64,000 nucleotides of DNA from Mucilaginibacter sp. KACC 22063 (GTDB lineage Bacteria; Bacteroidota; Bacteroidia; Sphingobacteriales; Sphingobacteriaceae), in contig NZ_CP117877.1 in assembly GCF_028736115.1 (NCBI RefSeq), forward strand, positions 4,722,187-4,786,186. The letters are read 5' to 3'. Below, in pieces: positions 9,099-16,779 of the stretch. The notes under the pieces are model-generated. The model was not told the DNA's origin. It made no database searches and saw only the letters and a program-made list of their open reading frames with translations. The position numbers and the translations under genes are program-made. Positions within the stretch are counted from its first letter, which is position 1. Each line of letters begins with the position of its first letter.

Positions 9099-9872
9099 TT
9101 ATACGTTGATGTCCAGTTCAAGCAATACCGGGCAATGATCTGAATGCCGAGCCTCTGATAAAATAGCCGCACGTTTGATATGCGGTTCCAGATCGGCAGT
9201 TGCCATATTGTAATCGATACGCCAGCCCAAATTTTTAGCACGTGCATTAGCCCTGAAACTCCACCATGTGTAGTTATGCGGTTCTTTGTTCAGGTGGCGA
9301 AAAGTATCTACAAATCCTGATTCAATAAAGTTTTCCATCCACTCGCGCTCGGCAGGTAAAAAACCTGACGAGTTGGCGTTTGATTTTGGGTTATGAATAT
9401 CGATAGGCCTGTGGCAAATGTTATAATCGCCGGAAACCACCAGTTTAGGATACGCCCATTTCAGTTGGTTGATATATTCGCCAAACTCATCCAAAAACCG
9501 GAACTTAAAATCCTGGCGCTCATCGCCGCTTGAACCCGACGGAAAGTAAACGCTCATGACAGAGATGTCTTCAAAATCCACCCGTATGTTACGGCCTTCG
9601 CGGTCAAAATCGCTAATACCGCAGCCGTACTCCACATGCTTTGGCGAATGCTTCGTAAAGATCGCGGTGCCGCTGTAGCCCTTCTTTTCTGCAGGGTACC
9701 AGTAATGTTGATAGCCCAGATGCTCCACCAGATGCAGGTCGGTCATTACATCAGGCGTCGCCTTTATTTCCTGCAGACAAACCACATCAGCATCGGTTGC
9801 CTGTAACCAGGCCAGCCAGTTTTTACTAATTGCCGAACGTATACCGTTAACGTTGTAAGTAATGATTTTCAT
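9099..9872 (-). CDS. xth: Exodeoxyribonuclease III
   Basis: A 257-residue AP endonuclease/3'-5' exonuclease of the exonuclease-phosphatase family, acting in base excision repair. Catalytic residues are in place: Asn7 in ITYNVNG, Glu35 in LQEIKA, the SGDYN motif in mid-protein, and the terminal Asp245-His246 pair in HSDHCPV. Length matches the family (about 255-270). It lies first in a likely two-gene unit with the acetyltransferase. Confidence 0.93.
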   Translation of the reverse strand: MKIITYNVNGIRSAISKNWLAWLQATDADVVCLQEIKATPDVMTDLHLVEHLGYQHYWYPAEKKGYSGTAIFTKHSPKHVEYGCGISDFDREGRNIRVDFEDISVMSVYFPSGSSGDERQDFKFRFLDEFGEYINQLKWAYPKLVVSGDYNICHRPIDIHNPKSNANSSGFLPAEREWMENFIESGFVDTFRHLNKEPHNYTWWSFRANARAKNLGWRIDYNMATADLEPHIKRAAILSEARHSDHCPVLLELDINV

Positions 9873-9885
9873 CTACCTCTCCCAA

Positions 9886-9902
9886 CCTCTCCCAAGGAGA
9901 GG
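9886..9902. repeat. CCTCTCC/GGAGAGG palindromic repeat
   Basis: A short inverted repeat (arms 9886-9892 and 9896-9902) between xth and the cyclophilin gene, preceded by a second CCTCTCCC copy. Elements of this type are dispersed in intergenic DNA of many Bacteroidota. It may also slow transcription, but no T run follows. Confidence 0.5.
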
Positions 9903-9908
9903 AGTTAT

Positions 9909-10601
9909 TTATAAGCCTAAAATTTTATCTAATTGTTTACACTCTTTTTTGCTGAGCAAAGTTACCGTCATGTGGACATCCTCAACCGGGCGGTCTCTTG
10001 CATCTTTTTTAACGGCTGCGATACGGTCGACCATATCAATGCCAGTAACTACTTCGCCGAAAACCGTATAATTTTGATCCAGATGCGGCACACCTCCTAC
10101 TGATTTGTAGATTTCGCGCTGCCAAGCCGGTATTTTACGGCCTTTTAATCGGGTTTGCTCCAGCGTATCCAGTTTGCCATCGGTAAAGCGGCGGCCTTCG
10201 GTAATATAAAACTGGCACCCGCTTGATGCTTTTGCCGGATTATCGTCTCTTGCTGCAGCCAAAACACCGCGTTTATGAAACAGGCTATCCCTAAACTCGG
10301 CAGGTACAGTATAACCCACATCTCCATTACCCAGCTCTTGCCCCGGTTTGGCCTTTCTTGAATCGGGGTCGCCGCCTTGTATCATAAAGTTTTGTATCAC
10401 TCTATGAAATAGCGTGCCGTTATAAAGCCCTTGCTTAGTCAGTTTTATAAAATTGTCGCGGTGCTTAGGCGTCTCATTATACAGGCGGATAATGCAGTCG
10501 CCATAACTTGTCTGTATACGCACATATTGGTTCTTAGGTCCTTTTGCAAAAGCCGATGTAAACGCAGCAAGTAAAAATGTAAAGAGTAAGAGTTTTCTCA
10601 T
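9909..10601 (-). CDS. Exported cyclophilin-type peptidyl-prolyl isomerase
   Basis: A 230-residue cyclophilin with a signal peptide (residues 1-19, ends SAFAKG), so it should fold proteins in the periplasm. The active-site segments are visible: FHRVIQNFMIQGGDPD (catalytic Arg) and GCQFYITEG. The central region is longer than in minimal cyclophilins because of an insert around residues 130-160. Its ATG overlaps the stop of the upstream 115-residue gene by 4 nt, so the two are translationally coupled. Confidence 0.92.
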   Translation of the reverse strand: MRKLLLFTFLLAAFTSAFAKGPKNQYVRIQTSYGDCIIRLYNETPKHRDNFIKLTKQGLYNGTLFHRVIQNFMIQGGDPDSRKAKPGQELGNGDVGYTVPAEFRDSLFHKRGVLAAARDDNPAKASSGCQFYITEGRRFTDGKLDTLEQTRLKGRKIPAWQREIYKSVGGVPHLDQNYTVFGEVVTGIDMVDRIAAVKKDARDRPVEDVHMTVTLLSKKECKQLDKILGL

Positions 10602-10945
10602 ACGTTATCTATTTCGTCGAAGTAATCGATCATTAATGATTTAATCAGCATTTCCTGTTCAAGCATAGAGTAACTTGGGACTGGTTTTATCAATTTCCAG
10701 TGTGGCCAGCCGTCCTGGTCGGCACCTTCTAATTCATAAAATCCTAATTTACTTAAAAGCTTACAGGTAGCAATGTGCATCAGTTCTTCCTTCTGCCGCT
10801 TGCTGAATTTTTTTGGCCCTTGCCCTAATTCCTGAACGCCTATCAAAAACAGCATTACCTTAATATCCGGCTTATCACTATCAAACTCTTCAGCAATGCG
10901 ATTTTGTAGTTCGGCCCATCTTCTATTCGTTTCTGCAGGTGTCAT
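10598..10945 (-). CDS. Conserved hypothetical protein, 115 residues
   Basis: A small soluble, charged, mostly helical protein with the segments MLFLIGVQELGQG and KRQKEELMHIATCKLL. I do not recognise a named domain; similar-looking proteins recur next to cyclophilin genes in Bacteroidota as far as I recall, but this was not checked. The start is supported by a perfect promoter box 5 bases upstream (10951-10958). It overlaps the downstream cyclophilin gene by 4 nt (ATGA). Confidence 0.75.
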   Translation of the reverse strand: MTPAETNRRWAELQNRIAEEFDSDKPDIKVMLFLIGVQELGQGPKKFSKRQKEELMHIATCKLLSKLGFYELEGADQDGWPHWKLIKPVPSYSMLEQEMLIKSLMIDYFDEIDNV

Positions 10946-10950
10946 ACTGG

Positions 10951-10958
10951 CAAATATA
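10951..10958 (-). promoter_or_regulatory. Bacteroidota -7 promoter box (TATATTTG)
   Basis: On the minus strand the bases read TATATTTG, a perfect match to the TAnnTTTG consensus. The box ends 5 bases before the ATG at 10945, so transcription would begin at or next to the start codon. No clear TTG is found 19-21 bases upstream. Confidence 0.5.
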
Positions 10959-11017
10959 CATGGTAAAAGCGGGTTTATTTGTCGCAGATGTATCAGAATG
11001 AAATTCGTTCACATTTG

Positions 11018-11344
11018 CTAACGCAGCTTTTCGTTGTTTTTGTGACGCTCGGCATCGCGGATACTTTTCTTTTCGAGGTTCTTTTCAAGGGCTTCGGTTA
11101 AGTCGATACCGGTTTGATTAGCCAGGCACATCAGCACAAACAACACATCAGCCATTTCGTCGGCAAGATTAACTTCCTTGTCTGATTTCTTAAACGACTG
11201 CTCTCCATATTGCCGCGCCATGATACGCGCCACCTCTCCTACTTCTTCCATTAAAATAGCCGTATTAGTCAGTTCATTAAAATAACGGATACCGGTAGTA
11301 TTAATCCACTTGTCTATGGTTTCCTGTGCCTCTTTAATTGTCAT
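11018..11344 (-). CDS. MazG-like nucleotide pyrophosphohydrolase
   Basis: A 108-residue all-alpha NTP pyrophosphohydrolase of the MazG superfamily. The metal-binding ExxE...ExxD pattern is visible as LMEEVGEVARIMA (around residues 28-40) and ADEMADVLFVL (around residues 64-74). Such enzymes hydrolyse non-canonical (d)NTPs to NMP and pyrophosphate, a house-cleaning role. Length fits single-domain members. It is followed on the same strand by the 115-residue gene with 73 bases between them. Confidence 0.85.
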   Translation of the reverse strand: MTIKEAQETIDKWINTTGIRYFNELTNTAILMEEVGEVARIMARQYGEQSFKKSDKEVNLADEMADVLFVLMCLANQTGIDLTEALEKNLEKKSIRDAERHKNNEKLR

Positions 11345-11370
11345 GATGGTAAAGGTAATTTTTTATTCTT

Positions 11371-11396
11371 TGTCATTTCGACGACAGGAGAAATCT
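11371..11396. repeat. Single arm of a dispersed repeat (TGTCATTTCGACGA type)
   Basis: The stretch begins TGTCATTTCGACGACAGGAG and ends with AAATCT. It resembles one arm of the palindromic intergenic repeats common in Bacteroidota and shares its TGTCA-type end with the elements at 11961 and 12064. No matching second arm is seen nearby, so it may be a decayed copy. Confidence 0.4.
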
Positions 11397-11485
11397 ATAC
11401 AAAAATGAAAACTTTGGACTGTTTATAACATGCGTTCGGGATCACAATCTGCTGTTTGTTATCTTGCATTTTTATTCAGGAATAT

Positions 11486-11944
11486 ATGAGGGCAGTAATA
11501 CAACGGGTAACCAGCGCATCATGCAAAATTGAGGGTAATATTACCGGCGAAATTAATAATGGCTTTGTGGTTTTATTAGGCATTGAAGATGCCGATACCA
11601 TGGACGACCTGCAATGGCTGGCTCAAAAGATAGTTAACATGCGCATTTTCGGCGATGAGAACGGTTTGATGAATAAAGCACTGGCTGATGTTAACGGAAA
11701 TATATTGCTGATCTCCCAATTCACGCTGTTTGCTCAAACCAAAAAGGGCAACCGTCCGTCGTTTATCCGGGCTGCCAAGCCACCGCATGCCATACCGCTT
11801 TACGAAGAAATGATTGCAGCGCTTGAAGCATTGTTGGGCAAAAAAATAGCAACAGGCATTTTTGGTGCCGATATGAAGATCAGCCTTGTGAATGATGGCC
11901 CGGTTACCATTGTAATGGAGACCAAAGACAAGGATAATTTTTAA
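11486..11944 (+). CDS. dtd: D-aminoacyl-tRNA deacylase
   Basis: A 152-residue DTD enzyme that removes D-amino acids (and glycine from tRNA-Ala) from mischarged tRNAs in the cytoplasm. Family signatures are complete: MRAVIQRVTSA at the N-terminus, the catalytic SQFTLFA segment, GNRPSF, and the Gly-cisPro motif NDGPVTI near the C-terminus. The ATG at 11486 is chosen because all family members start MRAVIQRV; a longer frame from 11456 adds unrelated residues. It is a single gene, divergent from the MazG-like gene. Confidence 0.95.
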   Translation: MRAVIQRVTSASCKIEGNITGEINNGFVVLLGIEDADTMDDLQWLAQKIVNMRIFGDENGLMNKALADVNGNILLISQFTLFAQTKKGNRPSFIRAAKPPHAIPLYEEMIAALEALLGKKIATGIFGADMKISLVNDGPVTIVMETKDKDNF

Positions 11945-11960
11945 TTTTCCTATACAACAA

Positions 11961-12031
11961 TGTCACACTGAGGGCCTCGAAGTGCGGCATTGTTGTCCAA
12001 CGCTTTATGTTTCGAGAACCTCAACATGACA
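11961..12031. repeat. Palindromic intergenic repeat, copy 1
   Basis: Imperfect inverted repeat with arms 11961-11981 (TGTCACACTGAGGGCCTCGAA) and 12011-12031, ending in TGACA. The arms match at about 17 of 21 positions. This is a typical dispersed REP/MITE-like element of Bacteroidota intergenic DNA and is not expected to code for protein. Confidence 0.6.
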
Positions 12032-12063
12032 TCCCTGCTGATTTAGGTGGGGTTAACCGCTTA

Positions 12064-12155
12064 TGTCTTTGCGAGGAACGAAGCAATCCCCTAACAATAA
12101 CTAACTTTTACACATCGGCGATTGCTTCTCCGCCCGAAGGCGGATCGCAATGACA
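12064..12155. repeat. Palindromic intergenic repeat, copy 2
   Basis: The left arm (from 12064) reads TGTCTTTGCGAGGAACGAAG and runs to 12090; the right arm ends in CGCAATGACA at 12155 with GATTGCTTC in between. An internal hairpin CCGCC-CGAA-GGCGG lies at 12130-12143. It belongs to the same class of TGTCA-ended dispersed repeats as the neighbouring element. Confidence 0.65.
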
Positions 12156-12178
12156 TATCTGATTGAATAATGAGCCAA

Positions 12179-13801
12179 CTAAAATATAAAATCCGTGCTC
12201 AGGAAGTTTGAGTCGTGGTCTTTTATAATCTGATTTAAAATGTTCTTATTGGTTTCATTCATTTTGGTAGCCACCAGTGAGCGGATAGAGAAAGAGCGTA
12301 AGGCATCGTAAACTGATAATGTACCTTCGGCGCTGTCTTTACGGCCGGTAAACGGAAACACATCCGGGCCGCGCTGGCACTGGCTGTTAATATTTACACG
12401 GCTTACCAGGTTTACAAACGGATCAATCAATGCTGCAATTTCCTGTGCATCATTACTGAAAATACTGACCTGCATACCATGCGGCGAATTAATCTGGTAT
12501 GCTATCGGCTCCTCGATAGATTCAAATGGCAGCACCGGGATAACCGGGCCAAACTGCTCTTCGCGGTACAATTTCATTTTTTCATTAACCGGATAAACAA
12601 CTGCCGGGTAAACAAATGATTCTACCGTTTCGCCGCCGTTTTCGTTAACAACATGTGCGCCATTGGCAACAGCATCTTCAATACATTCTTTTAAATAGCC
12701 TGGCTTGCCTGGTTCGGCAACGGGTGTAAGGTTTACGCCGCTCACCCAGGGCATACCTGTTTTAAGTTTGGCAATGCCTTCGCTTAACAGCTTTAAAAAC
12801 TCATCGGCTACTTCTTTATGCACATGGATGATCTTGATTGCTGTACAACGTTGCCCGTTGTACGACAGCGAACCTAAAATACATTCATTAACGGCAAGCT
12901 GCAGATCGGCATTTTTAGTTACAATGGCCGCGTTCTTAGCATCAAGACTCAACACTGCACGTAAACGGTTAATTTTCGGATGGCGCTTTTTCAAATCGTT
13001 TGCCACCTTGCTCGACCCAATAAATGCCAATACATTAATGCTGCCTGTAGCCATTAAGCCCGGTGTAACATTTGCCCCACGCCCATAAACAGTGTTCACC
13101 ACACCTTTAGGGAACGACTCCTGGAAAGCTTTCAGCAATGGGTAATGCACAAGCGTACCATGTTTCGGAGGTTTAAATAGGATGGTGTTACCCATAATAA
13201 TGGCAGGGATCAGGGTAGTATAGGTTTCGTTAAGCGGATAGTTGAACGGCCCCATACAAAGTACTACGCCGATAGGTGCGCGGCGGGTTTGTGCCACAAT
13301 ACCTTCTGCAATCTCAAACCGCGATGATTTACGATCAAGCTCTTTAAGTGCATCAATGGTCAGGTTGATATAGTCGACGGTACGGTCAAACTCTTTGGTA
13401 GAGTCAGCGTGCGATTTACCGATTTCCCACATAATAAGGCGAATCACCAGGTCGCGCTGCTCTATCATTTTGTATACAAAGGTTTGCATACATTTTATGC
13501 GGCCTTCCACACTCATGGTTGGCCATTCGCCTCGCCCGTTATCGTATGCTTTAACAGCAGCATCAAGCGCCTCCACTGCTTCCTTTTCAGTGCCAATAGG
13601 GTAAGTACCTATCAGTTTACGTTTTAAACCTTCGGATGTTGGGATACATACCGGCGAGTAAACTTCGGTTACCTCGCCATCCCACTGTTTCATTTCACCA
13701 TTGCTCAGGTATTCGCGCTGGTGCAGCTCCTCAATCCTGAACTGCTCGGGTATCTGGTCTTCACTTACAAACAGCGACCTGATCTGATCTTGAAAACTCA
13801 T
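12179..13801 (-). CDS. Aldehyde dehydrogenase family, GapN-like (NADP-dependent non-phosphorylating GAPDH type)
   Basis: A 540-residue ALDH-fold protein closest in pattern to non-phosphorylating glyceraldehyde-3-phosphate dehydrogenase. The substrate/cofactor residues are visible: Asn187 in GPFNYPL, Lys210 in ILFKPP, the catalytic Cys319 in NGQRCTAIK. However, the position of the general-base glutamate, 34 residues before the cysteine, is Ser285 (LSLDAK in place of the usual LELGGK). The N-terminus has an extra 40 residues compared with most ALDHs. GapN would oxidise glyceraldehyde-3-phosphate directly to 3-phosphoglycerate and make NADPH. The altered site makes the exact activity less certain. 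It is monocistronic and divergent from the next gene. Confidence 0.8.
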   Translation of the reverse strand: MSFQDQIRSLFVSEDQIPEQFRIEELHQREYLSNGEMKQWDGEVTEVYSPVCIPTSEGLKRKLIGTYPIGTEKEAVEALDAAVKAYDNGRGEWPTMSVEGRIKCMQTFVYKMIEQRDLVIRLIMWEIGKSHADSTKEFDRTVDYINLTIDALKELDRKSSRFEIAEGIVAQTRRAPIGVVLCMGPFNYPLNETYTTLIPAIIMGNTILFKPPKHGTLVHYPLLKAFQESFPKGVVNTVYGRGANVTPGLMATGSINVLAFIGSSKVANDLKKRHPKINRLRAVLSLDAKNAAIVTKNADLQLAVNECILGSLSYNGQRCTAIKIIHVHKEVADEFLKLLSEGIAKLKTGMPWVSGVNLTPVAEPGKPGYLKECIEDAVANGAHVVNENGGETVESFVYPAVVYPVNEKMKLYREEQFGPVIPVLPFESIEEPIAYQINSPHGMQVSIFSNDAQEIAALIDPFVNLVSRVNINSQCQRGPDVFPFTGRKDSAEGTLSVYDALRSFSIRSLVATKMNETNKNILNQIIKDHDSNFLSTDFIF

Positions 13802-14004
13802 ATTATGAATTGTTTGGTTGATTGCTTTTGGGTATTATTTCTCTTCAAATGTTAAATAGTGACAAAATTCATCTATTCTTCAAAATTTAACACTTTTTTC
13901 GTTAAGTGAATTAAACTTTACAGGTACATTTATTGTCTAAATAAAGGCTTTTTAGTTAAGCTGTTATAATTTTTTTGTAAAAAAGAGACTTTATAAAATA
14001 TATC

Positions 14005-14850
14005 ATGAAAACTATCTATAAATCACTGGCAAGCTTAACCTTCGCAGGTTTGCTGGTTTTTGCACTTGGCTCTGATGCCAATGCGCAACGTATGCGGGGC
14101 GGTGTTGGGTTCCGCGGCGGTGTTGGCGGAGGCGGTGGCTTCCGTGGCGGTGTAGCTGTTAGAAGCTCTGGCTTTTATGGCGGCATGCGCTTTGCTCCAA
14201 GAGTTGGTATTGGTGTAGGTTTAGGATACGGCTATTACAGGCCCTGGGGTTATCCAAGCCTCGGCTTTCGCTTAGGTGTTTTGCCTTATGGCTACTATCC
14301 GTTTATGTGGGGCGCTGATCCGTATTTTTACTATGGTGGCGTATTTTACCAGCCTTATGGCAACAGCGGTTACCAGGTGGTAACTCCACCACTGGGTGCC
14401 GAAGTTCCCGAACTGCCTTCAGGTGCTAAATCGATCAGCATTGATGGCAACCAGTACTATGAATTTAATGGTGTATATTATAAACCGGTAACTACTCCCG
14501 ACGGTAAGGCCGCTTACATGGTGGCTGGCCGCGATGGTGTGCTGAATACCGATCAAAGTGTATCTCCGGATAATCAAGATAGTACCGCAACTGCTCCCGA
14601 TGCTAACGTTGACCAGGCACCACCAATGCCGCAGGTTGGCGACATGACCGATCAACTGCCTGAAGGTTCGCGCAAGATTACCTTAAACGGTAAAAAGTTT
14701 TTTGTAACTCCTGACCTTATTTACCTCGAAGAGGTGAAAAGCAATGGTAAAACCAGCTACCGTGTGGTAAGCGTACCAGAGCCGGATGATCAGCAACAAC
14801 AATTACCAGCTCCACAGCAAACGCCAACACAAGGTGGCACCAATCTGTAA
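14005..14850 (+). CDS. Secreted glycine-rich protein with repeated YYxxNGVYYKP-type modules
   Basis: A 281-residue protein with a signal peptide (residues 1-27, ends DANAQR). Residues 30-110 are rich in Gly, Arg, Tyr and Phe (GGVGGGGGFRGGVA), as in surface or outer-membrane-associated linkers. The rest holds two copies of a small module: ITIDGNQYYEFNGVYYKPV-like (residues about 145-170) and a second around ITLNGKKFFVTPDLIYLEEV (about 225-250). It ends with a Gln/Pro-rich tail. It resembles the DUF6515-type proteins of Bacteroidota; function unknown. A strong terminator follows. Confidence 0.75.
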   Translation: MKTIYKSLASLTFAGLLVFALGSDANAQRMRGGVGFRGGVGGGGGFRGGVAVRSSGFYGGMRFAPRVGIGVGLGYGYYRPWGYPSLGFRLGVLPYGYYPFMWGADPYFYYGGVFYQPYGNSGYQVVTPPLGAEVPELPSGAKSISIDGNQYYEFNGVYYKPVTTPDGKAAYMVAGRDGVLNTDQSVSPDNQDSTATAPDANVDQAPPMPQVGDMTDQLPEGSRKITLNGKKFFVTPDLIYLEEVKSNGKTSYRVVSVPEPDDQQQQLPAPQQTPTQGGTNL

Positions 14851-14871
14851 ATCAAGCTGTATTAGCATACC

Positions 14872-14901
14872 AAAGGAAGGCTTAACCGCCTTCCTTTTTT
14901 T
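14872..14901 (+). terminator. Rho-independent terminator
   Basis: Arms AAGGAAGGC (14873-14881) and GCCTTCCTT (14888-14896) form a perfect stem with a 6-base loop, followed by a run of T. It ends the glycine-rich protein gene. Confidence 0.9.
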
Positions 14902-14996
14902 GTTTGTGCAATTTACTGGATTAGCGGTAAACCATTTGGCATTTAGTTTGTACTGTACATCACACTTTATTCTAACTACTTTACATTCGTTATAAA

Positions 14997-15680
14997 ATGA
15001 AAACATTGAATATTAAAACAGCCTTTATCGCTGTAACATTAGCTGCTGCAAGTATTGTTAACCCAGGTTGTAACTCATTAACCAAAACACAAAAAGGCGC
15101 TGCTATAGGCGCAGGTGCCGGTGGTACCGTTGGTGCTTTTATTGGTAAAGCTGCGGGCAACACTGCATTAGGTGCAATTATTGGTGGTGCCGTAGGTGGT
15201 ACAGCTGGTGCCTTCATTGGCCGTAATATGGACCGTCAGGCTGCAGAAATTAAACAAACCGTTCCGGGTGCTACTGTAGTTCGCGAAGGGGAAGGTATCA
15301 TCGTGAAATTTGACTCAGGTATTTTGTTTGATGTAGATAAAACTGCTTTAAAACCAGTTGCTCAAACCAACCTGCAAAACCTTGCTGCATCACTTCAAAA
15401 AAATCCTGAAACCAATATAATGATCATCGGTCACACAGATAATACCGGTAGTGATAGCTATAACATGGATCTTTCTGTACGCCGTGCCGAAGCTGTTAAA
15501 TCATACATTACAAATTCAGGTGTGAGCGCTGCGCGTTTAAGCACAACCGGTAAAGGCGAAAGCGAGCCGATTGGTGATAATACTACTGCATCTGGCCGTG
15601 CGCAAAACCGCCGTGTGGAAATTGTAATCGTAGCTAACGATCAATTAAAACAAGAAGCAAAACAACAATCTGGCAGATAA
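14997..15680 (+). CDS. OmpA-family lipoprotein with glycine-zipper segment
   Basis: A 227-residue outer-membrane lipoprotein. The signal peptide ends in a lipobox around NPGC with the acylated Cys at residue 24. Residues 33-78 form a glycine zipper (GAAIGAGAGGTVGAFIG and GAIIGGAVGG). The C-terminal 110 residues are an OmpA peptidoglycan-binding domain: IIGHTDNTGSDSYNMDLSVR contains the diaminopimelate-binding Asp and Arg context, and the end reads AQNRRVEIVI. The layout equals that of YiaD-like proteins, which tether the outer membrane to the cell wall. Single gene with its own terminator. Confidence 0.92.
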   Translation: MKTLNIKTAFIAVTLAAASIVNPGCNSLTKTQKGAAIGAGAGGTVGAFIGKAAGNTALGAIIGGAVGGTAGAFIGRNMDRQAAEIKQTVPGATVVREGEGIIVKFDSGILFDVDKTALKPVAQTNLQNLAASLQKNPETNIMIIGHTDNTGSDSYNMDLSVRRAEAVKSYITNSGVSAARLSTTGKGESEPIGDNTTASGRAQNRRVEIVIVANDQLKQEAKQQSGR

Positions 15681-15704
15681 TACTGCTTCAGCATATATTT
15701 ATTG

Positions 15705-15735
15705 AAAAGCCTATCATAAACCGATAGGCTTTTCG
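15705..15735. terminator. Hairpin terminator after the OmpA-family gene
   Basis: Perfect 11-base arms AAAAGCCTATC (15705-15715) and GATAGGCTTTT (15723-15733) with a 7-base loop. The T run is short (four), so termination may be partial. Confidence 0.75.
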
Positions 15736-15749
15736 TTTATAGGTAATAC

Positions 15750-15780
15750 TTGATTAACAGCATAATTGCTTTTATATTTG
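15750..15780 (+). promoter_or_regulatory. Promoter with TTG-N20-TATATTTG directly before the start codon
   Basis: A TTG at 15750-15752 and a perfect TATATTTG box at 15773-15780 are separated by 20 bases, which is the Bacteroidota primary-sigma consensus. The ATG of the HYC_CC_PP gene begins at 15785, only 4 bases after the box, so the transcript should have almost no leader. Confidence 0.7.
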
Positions 15781-15784
15781 TAAT

Positions 15785-16171
15785 ATGTTGAAAAAGATAA
15801 GTGTATCATTGCTGGCCTTACTGTATACAGTGAGCGTGTTGGGCGTTGCACTAAACTTTCACTACTGCCTTAATCAGGTTGCCTCTGTAAAACTTTATAC
15901 CACCGTTAAAAGCTGTACGCCGCTTAAAGCCGTAAAGGCCATGAAGTGCTGTAAAGACAAGCACATCGATTTAAAGGTAAAAGACGGCCATCAAGCTTCT
16001 GTAACTACATTTTCGGCGCAGGTTTTTGTTGCCGATTTGCCACAGACCTTGTTTTACGTTATTGCACCTGCGGTTAAAGCTGCTGCCGTAAACAACGTTA
16101 CAGACCGTGGCCCACCCTTATCAGGCAGTCAACCCCCGGTTTATCTCATCAACCGCAACTTCCGGATCTGA
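15785..16171 (+). CDS. HYC_CC_PP family protein
   Basis: A 128-residue exported protein with an N-terminal hydrophobic helix (residues 5-24). It has the three features that name the family: HYC (NFHYCLNQ, residues 26-33), CC (KCCKDKH, near residue 57) and PP (RGPPLSG and QPPVYL near the end). The cysteine/histidine pairs suggest metal binding, and members are commonly found beside heavy-metal genes in Bacteroidota; this is an inference. It is the first gene of a same-strand block with an HMA protein and two outer-membrane-type proteins. Confidence 0.85.
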   Translation: MLKKISVSLLALLYTVSVLGVALNFHYCLNQVASVKLYTTVKSCTPLKAVKAMKCCKDKHIDLKVKDGHQASVTTFSAQVFVADLPQTLFYVIAPAVKAAAVNNVTDRGPPLSGSQPPVYLINRNFRI

Positions 16172-16258
16172 TCTTAATTATTTGCCCATTTATCTAAAGC
16201 ATGTGCTATAAATGCACCATGCATGTAATGCATTTAATTATTATCAAAATCCAGAAAA

Positions 16259-16774
16259 ATGAAAACCTTAAAAATATTTGCGATCCTTTTCATCGCTGCC
16301 ATAACTACCGCCAAAGCACAATTTACCAAAGCCGAACTACAGGTAAGCGGGTTAACCTGCTCTATGTGCTCAAACGCCACCGAAAAATCACTAAAGAAAT
16401 TAACTTTTATTGATGGCATTAAGGCAGATCTTGACCATAACCTTTTTGTAATAACCTTTAAAAAAGGCGCTGATGTAAACCTCGACCAGATCAGCCAGCG
16501 TGTGCAGGCAGCCGGTTTTGCGGTTAACAGCCTTAAAGCAACTTTCGATTTTAATAATACTGAGGTAAGCAATAATTACCATTTCAACTACAATGGCAAT
16601 ACCTATCATTTCTTAAATGTAGGTGATAAAACCCTTAACGGGCCGGTAGCCGTAACACTGCTTGATAAAAACTTTGTTCCGGCGGCAACCTATAAAAAAT
16701 ACGCTGCTCAGCCTATTGCCTGCTATAAAACTGGCAAAATGGGCAACACACGTATTTACCACGTTACCATTTAA
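16259..16774 (+). CDS. Exported heavy-metal-associated (HMA) domain protein
   Basis: A 171-residue protein with a signal peptide (residues 1-20, ends AKAQF) followed by a ferredoxin-like HMA domain (about 23-92). The metal-binding loop is GLTCSMCS, a CxxC motif as in copper chaperones and P-type ATPase N-termini. The last 75 residues are a polar extension with no recognised domain. An exported HMA domain should bind Cu(I) or a similar ion in the periplasm. It is 5 bases upstream of the next gene, so an operon is likely. Confidence 0.88.
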   Translation: MKTLKIFAILFIAAITTAKAQFTKAELQVSGLTCSMCSNATEKSLKKLTFIDGIKADLDHNLFVITFKKGADVNLDQISQRVQAAGFAVNSLKATFDFNNTEVSNNYHFNYNGNTYHFLNVGDKTLNGPVAVTLLDKNFVPAATYKKYAAQPIACYKTGKMGNTRIYHVTI

Positions 16775-16779
16775 GGCTA

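Noticed and set aside
9080..9247. N-terminal extension of the acetyltransferase into xth
   Set aside because: The added 56 residues overlap the exonuclease end in another frame and do not resemble a GNAT domain.
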